Shown here piece by piece: positions 11,057-22,211 of a stretch of DNA of 64,000 nucleotides. The stretch comes from Basidiobolus meristosporus CBS 931.73 (Eukaryota > Basidiobolomycota > Basidiobolomycetes > Basidiobolales > Basidiobolaceae). The stretch is from the NCBI GenBank assembly GCA_002104905.1, contig MCFE01000241.1, positions 54,262 to 118,261 of the forward strand. The letters are read 5' to 3'. Positions within the stretch are counted from its first letter, which is position 1. Each line of letters starts with the position of its first letter. The position numbers were made by a program, and so were the translations under genes. The notes below the pieces were generated by a model that was not told the origin of the DNA, ran no database searches, and saw only the letters and a list, made by a program, of their open reading frames with translations.

Positions 11057-12480
11057 AAGACCTACAGGCCTACATATTTGGAAACTACAAATTTGACCTG
11101 ATACTTGGAAAACACAGCTATACCATATTAATTCATAAGTCAACTGGAGAATCCATGCTATTGAGATCAAAAAAGACAAGAAGAGTAATGTGATATTACA
11201 TACCACACAGTGTTTCTGCTTGGTCAAGTGGATTCCCTATACATGTTTCCCAGAAAGCTCACACACTTTTGAATCAGTACTAAAACATGTTACCAGACAA
11301 ACTTGTGAACCTGCTGTGCCAGTCAGAGAAGCGAGTCATGCTGCTGATACTGGGGATAGCCCTCTGGAGACTAAGTCACTTACAGAAAAAGCCCACTAGA
11401 GTTTGGACATATGGAGAATTGTATTGATGAGTTGCTGGAACAGGCATACATCACACCCAGCTAGGCACTCCGGAGAGCATCAGTGCTTTTAGTTATGAAG
11501 AATGATGTGATAGTACTGAAGTGTACTGGCTAGAGGGCCTTGAACTCAGTTAATGTGAAGAACAAGCACCTACACATCTTGGACTGTAAAGCTTTTGTAC
11601 TAACTCAATGAAGCAACATATTCTGCAAGCTTGACCCAATATTAGGCATAATCCAGATTATGGTAAAGCCAGCATATATCTGCAAAATAGCAATCAAGAC
11701 TAGATCCCAATATTATGAGCAATTAGTCATGAGCTTTAGCCTCACTAATGCTCCTACAACATTCTTGATCTGATGCAAACCATCTTCCAGGTGTACTTGG
11801 ACAAATTTGTGGCAATCAGCAGAGATTACATATTGCTATTCATCAAGGCAATCAAAATCACTTGGTGCACACTGAAATGGTATAGAGAAAACAACAGCAA
11901 CAATACATATGGCACAGCAGCTCAGTATCAGTTCTTCAAAAACCACAATAAACATCTGGGAACTGTAGTGACTAGTATGGGAGTGACCTTTGGCCCCCAG
12001 AAGGCTAGAGTCATCAACAATCTGAAACAACATTATACAATATCAGAACTTAGATCATCCATTGCAATGGATTTCCATTATCTATTATTTGGAGAGTCCT
12101 TTGCTAGTACTGTAACCCTTTTACTGATATGCTCAAGAGAGATAATACCTAGTTGTTGGACATTGCTTCTGAGACAGCAGTACTGATTCTTAAGAATGAA
12201 CCTGTCTAGCTGCTAAACTTAGAAATAGCTGACTTCAGAAAAATGTTAAATCTCTGCTCAGACACTTCGGATTATGCAATTGGTGAAGTACCAATATAAG
12301 GATAAAAGGTAGTGCAATACCAGTTGCTTTCAATCTCAGAAGCTGAACTCAGGTGCAAAAAGCTACCTAGAGCATGAGATATAGATACCTGCCACCAAAC
12401 ACTGCTTAAGGAAATGGAGAAGCTATATTGCAGAAGTGTTTGTCAGATTTGTAATTTCACCTGAATACTTACCTGACTTA
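11057..12480 (+). pseudogene. Gypsy reverse transcriptase/RNase H remnant
   Basis: This is a heavily broken pol. Recognisable pieces are RALNSVNVKNKHLHILD (near 11,530), the D-L-x-x-G-Y-Y-Q-I-like DPILGIIQI (11,635), QYYEQLVMSFSLTNAPTTF (11,710-11,765), MQTIFQVYLDKF (11,773) and an RNase H start (DTSDYAIGEV, near 12,265). These correspond to the usual DL..GYYQI, YEYLVMPFGLTNAPATFQ and CTDASDYAIG motifs. The catalytic Y-x-D-D box is not intact. Stops occur every few tens of codons. Confidence 0.7.
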
Positions 12481-12902
12481 TTTGCTTAGATTATAACCTA
12501 CAAATCTTAAAAAATCCTAGCCAGATTCCTGATTGTAGCTATTGAAAAGCAAATGATACACATGAGACTGGTGCCTTAAATGAGGATAATCTGCAGACAA
12601 AGCCTGAGTATAGAATTGCAGCAAAAGCTGAAGATACTCAATTCAGCTATGTGGTGGATTACAGACTAGTCTTGGTCAATGCAGGACTAGCCTATAGCCC
12701 TTACTTTGCCACTTTCTTCAGATCAATGATCACATAGTTACTCTCCTATAGTCAATATCAAGTTAGCACTCTTACTAAACAGTATGTAATAACCCCAAAA
12801 CTGCTACAAAATACTTCTAAGTGCTAAGAAGACCTCCTTATGTGGTTTTACAATTATATTACATCTAAAAGGTAAAAACACTGAGCTTCTTTATGAATTA
12901 AC
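12481..12902 (+). other. Unassigned repeat-derived sequence, with part of family E at its end
   Basis: I see no coding signal from 12,481 to about 12,790. From 12,790 the sequence resembles the family-E repeat (AAAACTGCTACAAAATAC..., GAGCTTCTTTATGAAT) and resumes after the family-C LTR at 13,250-13,325 (ACAACAGTTCAACTATTATC). Confidence 0.45.
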
Positions 12903-13249
12903 TGTTGAAATATTAGAGAGAAATGTTGGAAGTGAAATGCAGAATTTGAACATTGATAAATCTTTACTTGATAATTTATTGAGTTCTAACATATTATTTA
13001 TGCTTATTGAAAAAATAAATACATGTCACTATTTGCTCAATATTAAAGGTGTTTTAGGAGTACATGTGCCAAGTTGCAGTTCATTTGCACCAATCTGGAT
13101 TTTCCTTAAATTCTGTACTTCACTAATTTGTAATAATTATCAGAGATGTTACAAACTATTCTCTGAGTTGATATTTGGAAATAAGTCATTTAACTAAGTG
13201 CTAGCTCATACTATATCAATAACTAGATGGACTCCTAGTTAATTCAACA
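12903..13249 (+). repeat. Family-C LTR, second copy
   Basis: This 347-bp unit is bounded by perfect 7-bp inverted termini TGTTGAA...TTCAACA. It is inserted into a family-E repeat; comparison with the uninterrupted E copy at 6,410-6,440 (GAATAAGCAACAGTTC) shows the split. The flanking tetranucleotides TAAC and TAGA are weakly compatible with a mutated 4-bp duplication. Confidence 0.75.
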
Positions 13250-13329
13250 TAGACAACAGTTCAACTATTATCACTATTTCTTGATAAGTTCCTTATATCC
13301 TACTTCCTAAAGTGCAATAGGAGTCACAT

Positions 13330-14749
13330 GTGTATATTCAAAGCTGTATACCAGATATGGCCAAAAACCTACTATCTGTATGTAAGGCCATAACAGAGGG
13401 TGTCAGTCTCATTTTTGACATCTCTGCATTTAGGATCAAAGATGAAATTGATGTCAATATTACTGAGGGTATCAAAGATTGGAATATCCACAAGTGGACC
13501 TATACACCATCATGTTTGGATGTCAATATAAGTAATATAAATGAAGATACTCCAATGCTTTGGCACAGTAGATTCAAGCACATCTGTGTTGTGTTGTTGA
13601 ATCCTAACAATTGCTCATGAGCTTTGGCTAATCCAAATTAAGAGAAAGTTAGATCTATATAGCTTGAATCTGTAGGGACCCACCGTTGTAGCCTAAACCT
13701 ACTCAGTGTACATAGATGGGCCTCTGACTGCAAAAGAGGCCTTAAATGAGCCTCTTATATGGCGGTGAAGATCTTCAATGATAGGAATATCATGTTGTAA
13801 TTTAATAAGTGATTTGGATATAAGGAACTCATCAACATATAGCGGTAATAGTTGAACTGTTGTTTATTCATAAAGTAGATCAGTATTTATAACTTTATAG
13901 AGGTAGTACAGATGCAACACTAAGAAAGGGGGGTTTTTAACATTCAGGAGCTTTCTGTAACAGTTTCAGGGTTTGTATATAATGTTGGGTAAAAAGTATT
14001 AATTTGATCTTGACTATAGGGGAATAATCATAAGATCATAGATGTGAAGAAACTGGCAAAGTTGGGGCTGCAAACAAGTCCTTCAGTGACCAAGACTGAT
14101 CTATAATTATTAATTAAATTTTTGGCTGCTGAATGATACCAAATAGTCCAATATTTCAACATATCAAGCACTCAGAGAAAATCAAACCAGGGACTTCTCA
14201 GGTTACAAATTGGCCAAAATTCAATTGGATGCAATTTGGTCTTCAAGAGAAGTCATTAGACCAATGGCTCAATTAACAGATACAACACAAGATACATGCC
14301 TGAAAGATATTCTCAAACAAAAGAACTGGACTACAAAGAGATCTTTGTACCAACAGCCAAGTTTAGTTACATCAGACTAATACTGAATATGGCCACCACA
14401 TCAATGTTTCTTATTCATCAAATGAATGTAAGCTGCATTTATAAATGAAGGACTCAGTGATAGTTTGTAAGTAAGCTAGCCAGATGGCTTACTAACCAAG
14501 ATAATCTATTTCATGTGCAAACTTAAGAAGTATTTATATTGTCATAAATAATTATCAAGAGCCTAAAACTCAAAGAGAGATTCATATTTGTAATGCTTAA
14601 GTACTTAGAGAAAAACTGCCAGCTGGAGTGTATGATTTAAGCAAGATGGAGCAAGTTCAGCTTTATTAGCTCTACATGTGAAGAGTTTCATTAAAGGTGC
14701 AATAGTCAAGAAGCCTTGGAAGAGACTAAATCCAACTCAACCATGGCAT
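13330..14749 (+). pseudogene. Copia gag-pre-integrase to reverse transcriptase remnant (part 1)
   Basis: The open stretch 13,330-13,620 is the region between protease and integrase of copia. DMAKNLLSVCKAITEGVSLIFD...ISNINEDTPMLWHSRFKHI closely parallels EIAKIPLSVSMAIAEGLSFSFDNS...ISNLNEETPMLWHRRFRHI at 23,268-23,510. From about 14,220 to 14,745 broken reverse transcriptase pieces appear (LDYKEIFVPTAKF, IRLILNMATTSMFLIHQM). A reversed family-E repeat lies within (about 13,795-14,160). The element is interrupted at 14,750 by a family-D LTR and resumes at 15,802. Confidence 0.7.
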
Positions 14750-15801
14750 TGTAGCAGGGTCACAGTGACACCCACTGACAGATGTGCTCATTCCCATATG
14801 TTCTACTTTACTATTTCTCTACTACACTTATTTAGTTTATGCCATTTGTCTTACTTGATCAGTACTATCCCATAAGCTGGCTGACTATCACACCTGCTTA
14901 CCTTATTCAATAAGTTATCCCTCACTTTATGTAACATTACTAGCTGTAAGTGCTTCTATATTAGACAAGTATGTGTGACACATGGTCAACCCATGTCACC
15001 ATCCCTACCATTTCTATACCATATATAGTATCCCTATGTTTCACAAGTTTCAGAGTACTGATTCCTGATTGGTTGGATGTGCTGTGCCTCTTAGAACCTT
15101 CTGGCACCTACTTATAATACTCTCCACTCATTCTGATGTCATTGGGATTTCTATTGATCTCCACAACCATCTGGAACACCATTATTAGTAATCACTTAGC
15201 CAGTGAGAAAAGTATATAAGGGAGGTAATCCCTCAACAATAAATCATCATCCCTTTGATCAATATACCAACTTGTTGATTAGTGTGATCACTGCTACCTG
15301 CTGCTACCCCAACTTCCAATCCTGGACCACAGGACACTCCCAGGAAACTGTAGAGACAGCCAACTGATCTTGGAGGCACTACTTGTGAGGAATACTCAGA
15401 GTAGGTATCTTCTATTATATTTGATTCTTTCCCAAGTTTATTCTTGTTCAGGCAAAGACATTTTTCTGTCTTTGTAACTATTGACTGCAGCTGCATTCAT
15501 ATCAAGTCCTTGGTGGTGGAGCTTACAGTTGCTCTGACTTTGGAAGCCTTAGTACATTGTCATCTCAAATGATGCTGAACCCAGGACATACTTTTGTTAG
15601 GAAGCCAACTAAGTTGGGGATTGTAGTTCAATAACTTTTCCTTGATAAGCTTGTGGCTTTATTCCCCATCATGTTAGAGACAGAACCCAAGTATTCCTAG
15701 CAAGCTTTAGCCAAGGGTTATTGCACGTAGTGAGCACCCCACAGACAAAACACTTCAGAAGTGTTGGGTGTATCTCTCCTTTGGACTTATACACCACCAC
15801 A
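14750..15801 (+). repeat. Family-D LTR (solo, plus orientation)
   Basis: This 1,052-bp unit runs from TGTAGCAGGG to CACCACCACA. It matches, over its full length and in inverted orientation, 26,060-27,130. It interrupts a copia reverse transcriptase remnant. A TATAAGGGAGG box (about 15,213) followed by leader-like sequence fits an LTR promoter. Compared with the other copy it has lost most CpG sites. The target duplication is not clear (GCAT on the left, GTGT on the right). Confidence 0.8.
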
Positions 15802-16405
15802 GTGTTTACCATTTTTGAAATAGGAGTACTCATTTACTATTCAGGGATAAAGTTCCCTATAGACAAAAGCACCCAGGCTACCACCATAATTCAGCCCAAG
15901 TATGCTCAGGTTATTCTAGAGAAGCTACAAATGGAGATTTATATACCAGTAGCTATCTCAATGGAGATAAACCTTAACTTGGTCTCAACACAGCCAAAGC
16001 AAGTAAGCTTGGTCTCATCACAAACCCTGGGCCCCCTTACCAGTCAATGATTGGCAGCTTATGTATATCATATTTAGATCACATCCACATATTTCATATT
16101 AAATGGTAGTTGTCAGACAGCATAATCAGAAATATGGTTTTGATCATATTGCTTCTGTCTAGCAGATTTCTAACTACCTAAGAAGCTGCTAAGAGCTGGT
16201 TACAGTATACCCATAAGAACTTAGAAATGAGTCTTATGGAATACACTGATGCTAATTGAGGACAAAACTCATTGGACACAAGGTATATTATAGCTTACAC
16301 CTTATTATGCTCTGAGCAGTTGGATGGAACCCAAATAAATCACCAGCTGTAGAACTTTCCACCAGAGATGAAGTATATAGCCCTTTCAGCATTAGCACGG
16401 GAGAA
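15802..16405 (+). pseudogene. Copia reverse transcriptase C-terminus and RNase H remnant (part 2)
   Basis: This continues the remnant interrupted at 14,750. QPKYAQVILEKLQM (15,890-15,930) and YQSMIGSL (16,035-16,060) are the copia 'thumb' segments. YTDANWGQNSLDTRSIIAYT (near 16,240-16,300) and MKYIALSAL (16,368-16,394) are the RNase H D-A-D-W...EYxALS segments. The coding sequence runs straight into a gypsy-type polypurine tract and a gypsy-type LTR rather than a copia LTR. Confidence 0.7.
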
Positions 16406-16765
16406 TGCTATGATCTGCTGCCAGAATCTGTAAGCTTGAGCACTTTTCTATCAAATCAGTTAGTCTTATGTCTAGCTTATCAGTACACCGGTGTCATCTA
16501 TTAAATCTGTAGCATTAGCAGCAGATGAGTTGGCACAATCATATAAAACAGAAATTGCTATAATGCAAGATCTGATTGGATAATGATGACGCAACTATAC
16601 AGGTGATACACCACAATCTACATTAGGAAATACAACTAGTTGGCACCTGATCAGGTAAATATATAAAGATCAGCCAAACCTTGATAATAATCAGTGCAGG
16701 TTTTGGTCATTATAATGTTAGTAAACCCCCTACTTATCAACAACTCTGATACAAGAGTTGTAACT
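16406..16765 (+). repeat. Family-A LTR joined to copia pol
   Basis: This LTR (TGCTATGATCTGCTGCC...GTTGTAACT) has the family-A structure, including the preceding AGCACGGGAGAA tract that matches AGCAGGGGAGAA at 1,694-1,705. It is unusual because the sequence directly upstream is copia RNase H, not gypsy integrase. Confidence 0.75.
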
Positions 16766-17196
16766 AATAGACTGGCAGTACTGTTTAGTAGTTCTTTATA
16801 AATAGTCTTAGGCCAATCCAACTCTGGGAAGAGTAGTTGGCACCCATATGATGTAGAAAACAAATGTGTACAGCTATCAAGGCTAAAATATTGTTAGTGA
16901 TGTCAGACTTGGCAGCAGGAGCAAGTACTTGCTCAGAGTTCTGTCCTGCTGACCCATGCTACTGATTCAATGAAATTACTGATATACCAAGAGACTAAGC
17001 ATAGAATTAATTGATTTGACTAAAAACTAATCTGACTTATTCATTGAAGCAGTAGATTGTAATATTCTCCCAAACTAAAGCTGAGAGGTTTCTCCTGAAT
17101 CTCTTTACATATAACACCAATATATTGATGGCTCAGTATTGTCAATACATTGTCCCAGCTATAGTCTGTCTCTATGGACTAAATCTTCCTTGATAT
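16766..17196 (-). pseudogene. Reverse-strand gypsy integrase tail and partial LTR
   Basis: Read on the minus strand, 17,196-17,080 corresponds to the 3' end of gypsy pol (GGAAGATTTAGTCCATAGAGACAG) and the polypurine tract. A degraded LTR start follows near 17,075 and fades out by about 16,930. From 16,766 to 16,930 I recognise nothing. Confidence 0.6.
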
Positions 17197-17580
17197 TGTT
17201 ATGGTCTGCTACACGAATGTTTAAGTTAGATCAGTTTAAGTTAGATCAGTTTTTAGTCAAATCAGTTAGCTACATGTTTAGCTTCTCAGTATATCAGTAT
17301 TATCTATCCAATCAGTAGCATAAGTCAGCAAATGAATCAGCAGATCCTTATCAGACAGAAATAGATACATTAAGTAGGATCTTGTTGGGTGATGATGATG
17401 AAATCAAATGAGTCATCAGCCACAGCCTACATTAGGAAATACAGTTATTCAGCAATTGATCTGGCAAAATTTATATAAGGAGCTTCTGAAACCTCAATAA
17501 AGATCAGTTCAAGTTTTAGTGAATACAATACTAGCTAAACTCCATATTCCTCTACAACTCTTATACCAAGATTTGTAGCA
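17197..17580 (+). repeat. Gypsy family-A solo LTR with 4-bp target duplication
   Basis: This LTR (TGTTATGGTC...TTTGTAGCA, 384 bp) contains a short internal duplication of GTTAGATCAGTTT near its start. It sits inside the reversed gypsy tail and is flanked on both sides by ATAT (17,193-17,196 and 17,581-17,584). Removing it with one ATAT restores the alignment to the gypsy tail. This is direct evidence for a 4-bp target duplication. Confidence 0.85.
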
Positions 17581-17584
17581 ATAT

Positions 17585-18243
17585 TCCCTTGTTTATTGGT
17601 TAGTTTGTAAGTGTGAAGGGACATTATGTGATGATTATATCAAACTCTGTGTATTGTGGTCCAAACTTCTAAGTGTGGTTTTCCATCAACTCAAAGTTCC
17701 CAACTGTCAAGGCTTCTGGCTGATTTCCACCAAGATTTGCTGATTGCATTTCCTAGTGGTGCATGCCATGATCACATCACATCCTTGACCTTTCATAATT
17801 CAACCATATCAAGTTGGTGAAGAAATCCTAGCTCATTCTGGAAAGTTCTACTATATTCAAGCAACTTCTTGAAAACTTCAAGTCAACATTACACATTGGA
17901 ACATTCTATGGAAGCTTCCCTTTGATACTTATGTAACTTGGTACTATATATGGTAATTGCATCTCATATGGCCTAGTCACATGATCAGCTTACTCTTGGC
18001 ATATCCCCATGTGATGTTCTATTCTGTACTTTAGTATACATCTATCTTGAAACATATACTGTGCCTCACCCCAGAACCCCATCAGTATTAGCCAATATCT
18101 CTTGGCATCTATATCGCCAAACAGTATATATAGTTCTATTCCCCCTTATGTATTCCTCAGTCTGATAATCACAGGTCTTGAATATACTGCCTTGCCTTTT
18201 TGATCCACACCTAAGTCCTTCCCTGGTCCTGCCTTGCCTAGCT
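17585..18243. other. Unassigned repeat-derived sequence
   Basis: No coding sequence is visible. A segment at 18,120-18,215 (TATATATAGTTCTATTCC, ATTCCTCAGTCTGAT, ACAGGTCTTGA, CTGCCTTGCC) resembles 36,755-36,835. The segment at 17,740-17,775 resembles the reverse of the family-A LTR middle. It is probably another worn LTR family. Confidence 0.4.
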
Positions 18244-19990
18244 CTACTCTCCTGCCTTATGTCTACTCATAACAGTGTGCAATCTTCCAATGGAGTCAAA
18301 TCCCCATCTCTCATAAAGCCTTACCAGCACTAAGAGGAAGAGTGTGATAATCATCTGTGGTTGGCTTTGTTTGATTTGGCTTGTCAATTTGCACAAATGG
18401 CCCTCTTCTGTCTTGCTGTATATCAGTATGTCATCAAGGTAGAATACTACAAGCCAAAAAGCATTGTTGAAGCCAGAACTCATAACTAAGTACTTGTAAT
18501 GTCCATATCCAGTCCTGAGTGCTGTCTTAGGGTTAACTTTTGGCTTCACTCCTATTTTGTTGTATCATAACATGAGGACAATCTTCCTGAATATGGTGGC
18601 TCCATTGAGTTGTTCAAGTAGCTCATTGATCTAAGGTATGAGGTTCTTATTCTTCACAGAAACTGAGTTAAGAGCTCTGTAGTTAATGCATATTGTGAGT
18701 ATTCCATGCTTCTTTTTCACAAAAAGCACTGGGCTCCCCAAGGTGACTTGCTGGGCCTGATGTATCCTTGCTCAATAGTTGACTGATTTGTCTTTTCATC
18801 TCTTACAACTTTAATAGATTTATCCTGTAAGGTACCTTGTTCACTATGTGGCTATCCCCTGAGCTAATGGTATGATCCATGTGTCTGACTGGTAGTAGGC
18901 CTAAAGGTTCATCTGGAGCACATCTCAATATTCCCTTTACAGAGTCTGGACCTCTTGGGGAATGGGAGTAGAGGTATCTTCCTGTAATATAACCATGAGA
19001 AGCCTCTGAGTACCCTTCCTAAGTACACTACAGCACTGTGTCTTGCTAGGTTAATTTGTTGCACAAATACTGGGCCTGACCAAGTTGATATCCAGTCTGG
19101 CAGGTAATAGCTCATAAGTATTGCTGTCCTTTTTGTTCAGACAGCATGGGTTCTCCAGTTAGTTAATGTATTGCAACAAAATAGCCAGGCCTTTCCAAAG
19201 TACATGGTTAAGCTTGTAGCTCCCAAATATGTAGGCCTGTAGGTTTTCTTCATAGTCATTGAATTACATTTTTGCTGGCTGAGTGATAGGGCTGAAAATG
19301 TTAGAGCTCCCATCAGATTATAAGTCTGGAGTAGATTTTTTGGGTTCTAAGTTGATTCCAGCTTTCAAGGCAAATTGGTCCAACATATACTCAGGTGATG
19401 CTTCTGAGTGGGTCAAGATCTTTTCAGGTACTCCATTGATTGCTCCATTCAAGTGTAATAGCTGCTCAGAGTTTGAGGTAATTTGTGATGAGTATTATTT
19501 TGTAACATTGAAGGTAGGCTCTGACTCTTCTTCAGGCTCATTATACATGTTGTTCTGCTGAAGGGCTTGAATGTAGTTAAGGCTCTTGTTGAGTGGTGCT
19601 CATTTCTTCTCTGAGGGTAGCTCTTTGAGATATGCCCTTGCTGATGGCAATTAGGACCAGGTCCTTTCAAGCATTCTGCTGAGATGGGATTCTTCTGCAT
19701 AGCATCTATTTCTATAGGTACTGCTTTGGATTGTCTTCCTCCTGGTGACTGTAACCTTTCTGATTAGTCACTGTTGGCTTTCCAACTTCAAACATAGCTG
19801 AGTCATAGTCAATGGTAATCACAACAACTTCTTCAATAGTCTGATGTCTTCAATAATTTGCTTCCTTGCAAGTTCTTTCTTTCAATTCATCAATAAAGTA
19901 TTTAACTTTTGCAAGTGGTTCCATTTATTTAATTTACCTAAGTAGATATGTGGTAATGGAAAGTATTCCATTACTACAATGTCTCTAAGC
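18244..19990 (-). pseudogene. Gypsy gag-protease-reverse transcriptase remnant, internally deleted
   Basis: Read on the minus strand, a degenerate zinc-knuckle region (CLKGPGPNCHQQGHISKSYP, near 19,640-19,670) is followed by protease-region sequence. The reverse transcriptase comes next ([17 protein letters not shown] near 18,740-18,790; TALRTGYGHYKYLVMSSGFNNA; then VVFYLDDILIYSKTEEGH near 18,400-18,440, with YLDD intact). A large deletion then fuses the sequence to integrase (KQSQPQMIITLF...RLYERWGFDSI, 18,290-18,370). The upstream gag start lies at 21,267-21,703 beyond an insertion at about 20,037-21,200. Confidence 0.75.
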
Positions 19991-20036
19991 CAATATTGCA
20001 CTCATTTCTTTATTTTGCTTTTTGCTATCGTAACAC

Positions 20037-21200
20037 ACAAGTGAAAGATCAAGAATTTCCAACTTTGAAGAACAAATGCTCCAGACCCTGGCAAGCAATC
20101 CACCCAAGAATATTATGTCATACAGAACACGTAGTAGCCAACACATGTTTCAAATTACAGCTCATTTGAAGCAGTACTTAAGGAGTTATGACCAAAAGAG
20201 TCCAACTATTATATATACTATGCCTTATTGCTAGGATTACTATGGTGACTTTGATTGCGTGTAACTTTTGAACCAGCCAATTAAATCACGTGAAATTTTC
20301 ACAGGTGCTGCGCCTATGTCGGATCTGCGCCACTGCAAAATTTTAGCTTTGTATCACGTGTATTACTTGCGTAATCGCCCAAAAACTTTGATCCTTCAAA
20401 ATTTTCATATATATGACTTCCCCAGCTGAAAAATAAAGAGAGAGCCTCTCTTTCCAGAATCTCCACACTACAATTACAAGTTTAAAGGTTATAAGACTTC
20501 CCCTGCATCACTTGCACTGTTGAGTATTCTGACTTTGATCAGTACTACATCAGTAAAGAGACTGCAAAGCCCACAAGAATCCAATCTAAGTTCTACAAGA
20601 AACTACCACTTTTCTGTTGGAAAAGTCCCCTCTAAGAAGCCCCTTTACTCTAAAGACACCCCTTTAGACACCCCTTTAGAGACCCCTTTAAGAAACCTCT
20701 TTACTCTAAAGAAGCCCCTTTAGGCACCCCTTTAGTGTAAAGTCCACTTTAGAGACCATTACAAGAAGCCCCTTTACTCTAAAGACACCCCTTTAGACAC
20801 CCCTTTAGGTCTAAAGACCCCTTTAGAGACTTCTACAACACGCCCCTTTAGGCTAAAGGGGAGTTCAGAATTTCCATATTAGGAAATATTTTCTCAGAAA
20901 GGAAAGTGACTTCCAAATAAGGAAAAGTTACTACAAAAGAAAATAAGCCCATTAGTCAACAGAAGGTCAGAACACTGCTGTAGAAGTGATAAACACTGCC
21001 TACAGTATGTTTTGAGCCCAAGATTGAGGAAATTAGTGAAAGTTATATCTTCTATTGGTATATCAAACTCCCAATAAACTATTTCAGTATTAGCATACTG
21101 GAAGTTGTTGTATATTGCTGATTAGCCTCTGCATTGTAGAACAAGCCCCAAGCTAATCATAATACAACACAACAGATATCAATACTCTTAGATGCAATCT
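20037..21200 (+). mobile_element. Unclassified CpG-retaining insertion within gypsy gag
   Basis: This stretch separates two parts of a reverse-strand gypsy gag. Unlike its surroundings it keeps CpG dinucleotides (for example 20,256-20,375, including two CACGTG sites) and contains a TATATATGAC box at about 20,410. A long CCCCTTTA repeat follows. It resembles a promoter-bearing LTR or untranslated region, but I could not identify paired ends, a target duplication or any coding domain. Both boundaries are approximate. Confidence 0.4.
20630..20870 (+). repeat. CCCCTTTA tandem-type repeat
   Basis: Eleven CCCCTTTA octamers occur in about 240 bp, spaced by short variable linkers, with several complementary-looking CTAAAG segments and a terminal TAAAGGGG (about 20,855-20,863). 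A longer unit starting AAGAAGCCCCTTTACTC occurs twice, offset by 129 bp (about 20,634 and 20,763), so the array grew by segmental duplication. The TAAAG/CTTTA pairs could form stem-loops. Confidence 0.85.
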
Positions 21201-21703
21201 TGAATCATTCATTTATGTCTGAGTGTCTTCAGCTCTCTTCTTAGTAGTATCTGCTGATGTGGAGGGTTAAGAGCATCCTGAATATTGAACATAAAGTCTT
21301 CCCAGGTGATGGTAGTACAACATCATATCATGGTGGCTGACCAGATCTGGCTGTAGTACCACTGTCAAGCTGCATCTGCCAGCTACAATGCTGCATAATG
21401 CAACTTGCTCTCTGGTGCAATCCTTTATCCTCAGAAGCTTTTTCAGTTTGAATAAGCCAGTTTCCCAGGTTTTCTTTGACTCAGCCATGGCACCAGATGG
21501 CCTTTACACTTAAGTGGTTTGTGACCGGGCTTTGCTGACTCTGGGACATAGTAGTTATTTCCTGTTGCTGCTGACTCAGAATCTGGTGTAGATATTATTG
21601 TGGGGTCAAGATTTCAGCATGGCATTCTTCCATTCTTGATTTTCCAACATCTTAAGGGAGGCTTCTTCATACTTGAGGTGGGATCTATCTGATTATTGAG
21701 GCT
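21201..21703 (-). pseudogene. Gypsy gag 5' remnant
   Basis: On the minus strand, an open stretch at 21,488-21,267 (MAESKKTWETGLFKLKKLL...) follows a leader (21,703-21,490) that is colinear with plus-strand 9,550-9,720. It is the start of the gag whose remainder lies at or below 20,030. No zinc finger is present in this part. Confidence 0.55.
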
Positions 21704-21854
21704 TTCAATATTACAAGTCTTAATATAAGAGTGTTGGAGGAGTTGGGAGCTTAGTAGCATTGTATCACCAAAACATGAACTGAGTTTCATTGCAGTTCTA
21801 GCAGCTCCTTATATAGATTTTGCTGGATCAATGCAGACTAATTGCATTTCCTGG
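21704..21854 (-). repeat. Gypsy family-A LTR fragment
   Basis: This is the reverse complement of the last 150 bp of the family-A LTR (GCAGCTCCTTATATAGATTTTGC at 21,809-21,831; outer end AATATTACAAGTC). It is the 5' LTR part of the minus-strand gypsy element. A copia LTR abuts directly at 21,855. Confidence 0.7.
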
Positions 21855-22211
21855 TGTAGAATATACTGAAAAAGTTTGTAAATCCACCTATATACTCACC
21901 TAACTTGGTCACTTAGATCATTGCCTTTAAATCTCTGAAAATTCTGACTAAAATCCTTGTTGGGATTTACTTAGAATATTTTCACCAAAATATTGGGTAC
22001 CCAGAACATTAAAATGCTCAATATTGTTCAAACAACCCCAAACTTTGCACTCATGCTCCTGGGACCTTCCTGAACCTATTCTACATGTATTTTATGCCAA
22101 GACCATGTAAAGGTATAAATACTACTTTAACATTGAGTAGGTCATTAATTGAAAATCACAAAACTACTTGTTCTCCCAATCACTTCTAATATCTCCAAGA
22201 CTCTTACAACA
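21855..22211 (+). repeat. Copia family-B 5' LTR
   Basis: This LTR (TGTAGAATATAC...CTCTTACAACA, 357 bp) contains a GGTATAAATACTAC promoter-like box near 22,112. The inverted counterpart is at 36,115-36,459. A conserved AG(A/G)NTATGAGC stretch follows directly in both copies. It probably includes the primer-binding site and overlaps the start of gag. Confidence 0.85.

Noticed and set aside
20622-20870. CRISPR-like array
   Set aside because: The CCCCTTTA units are 8 bp with short variable linkers and no uniform repeat-spacer structure. The genome is eukaryotic.
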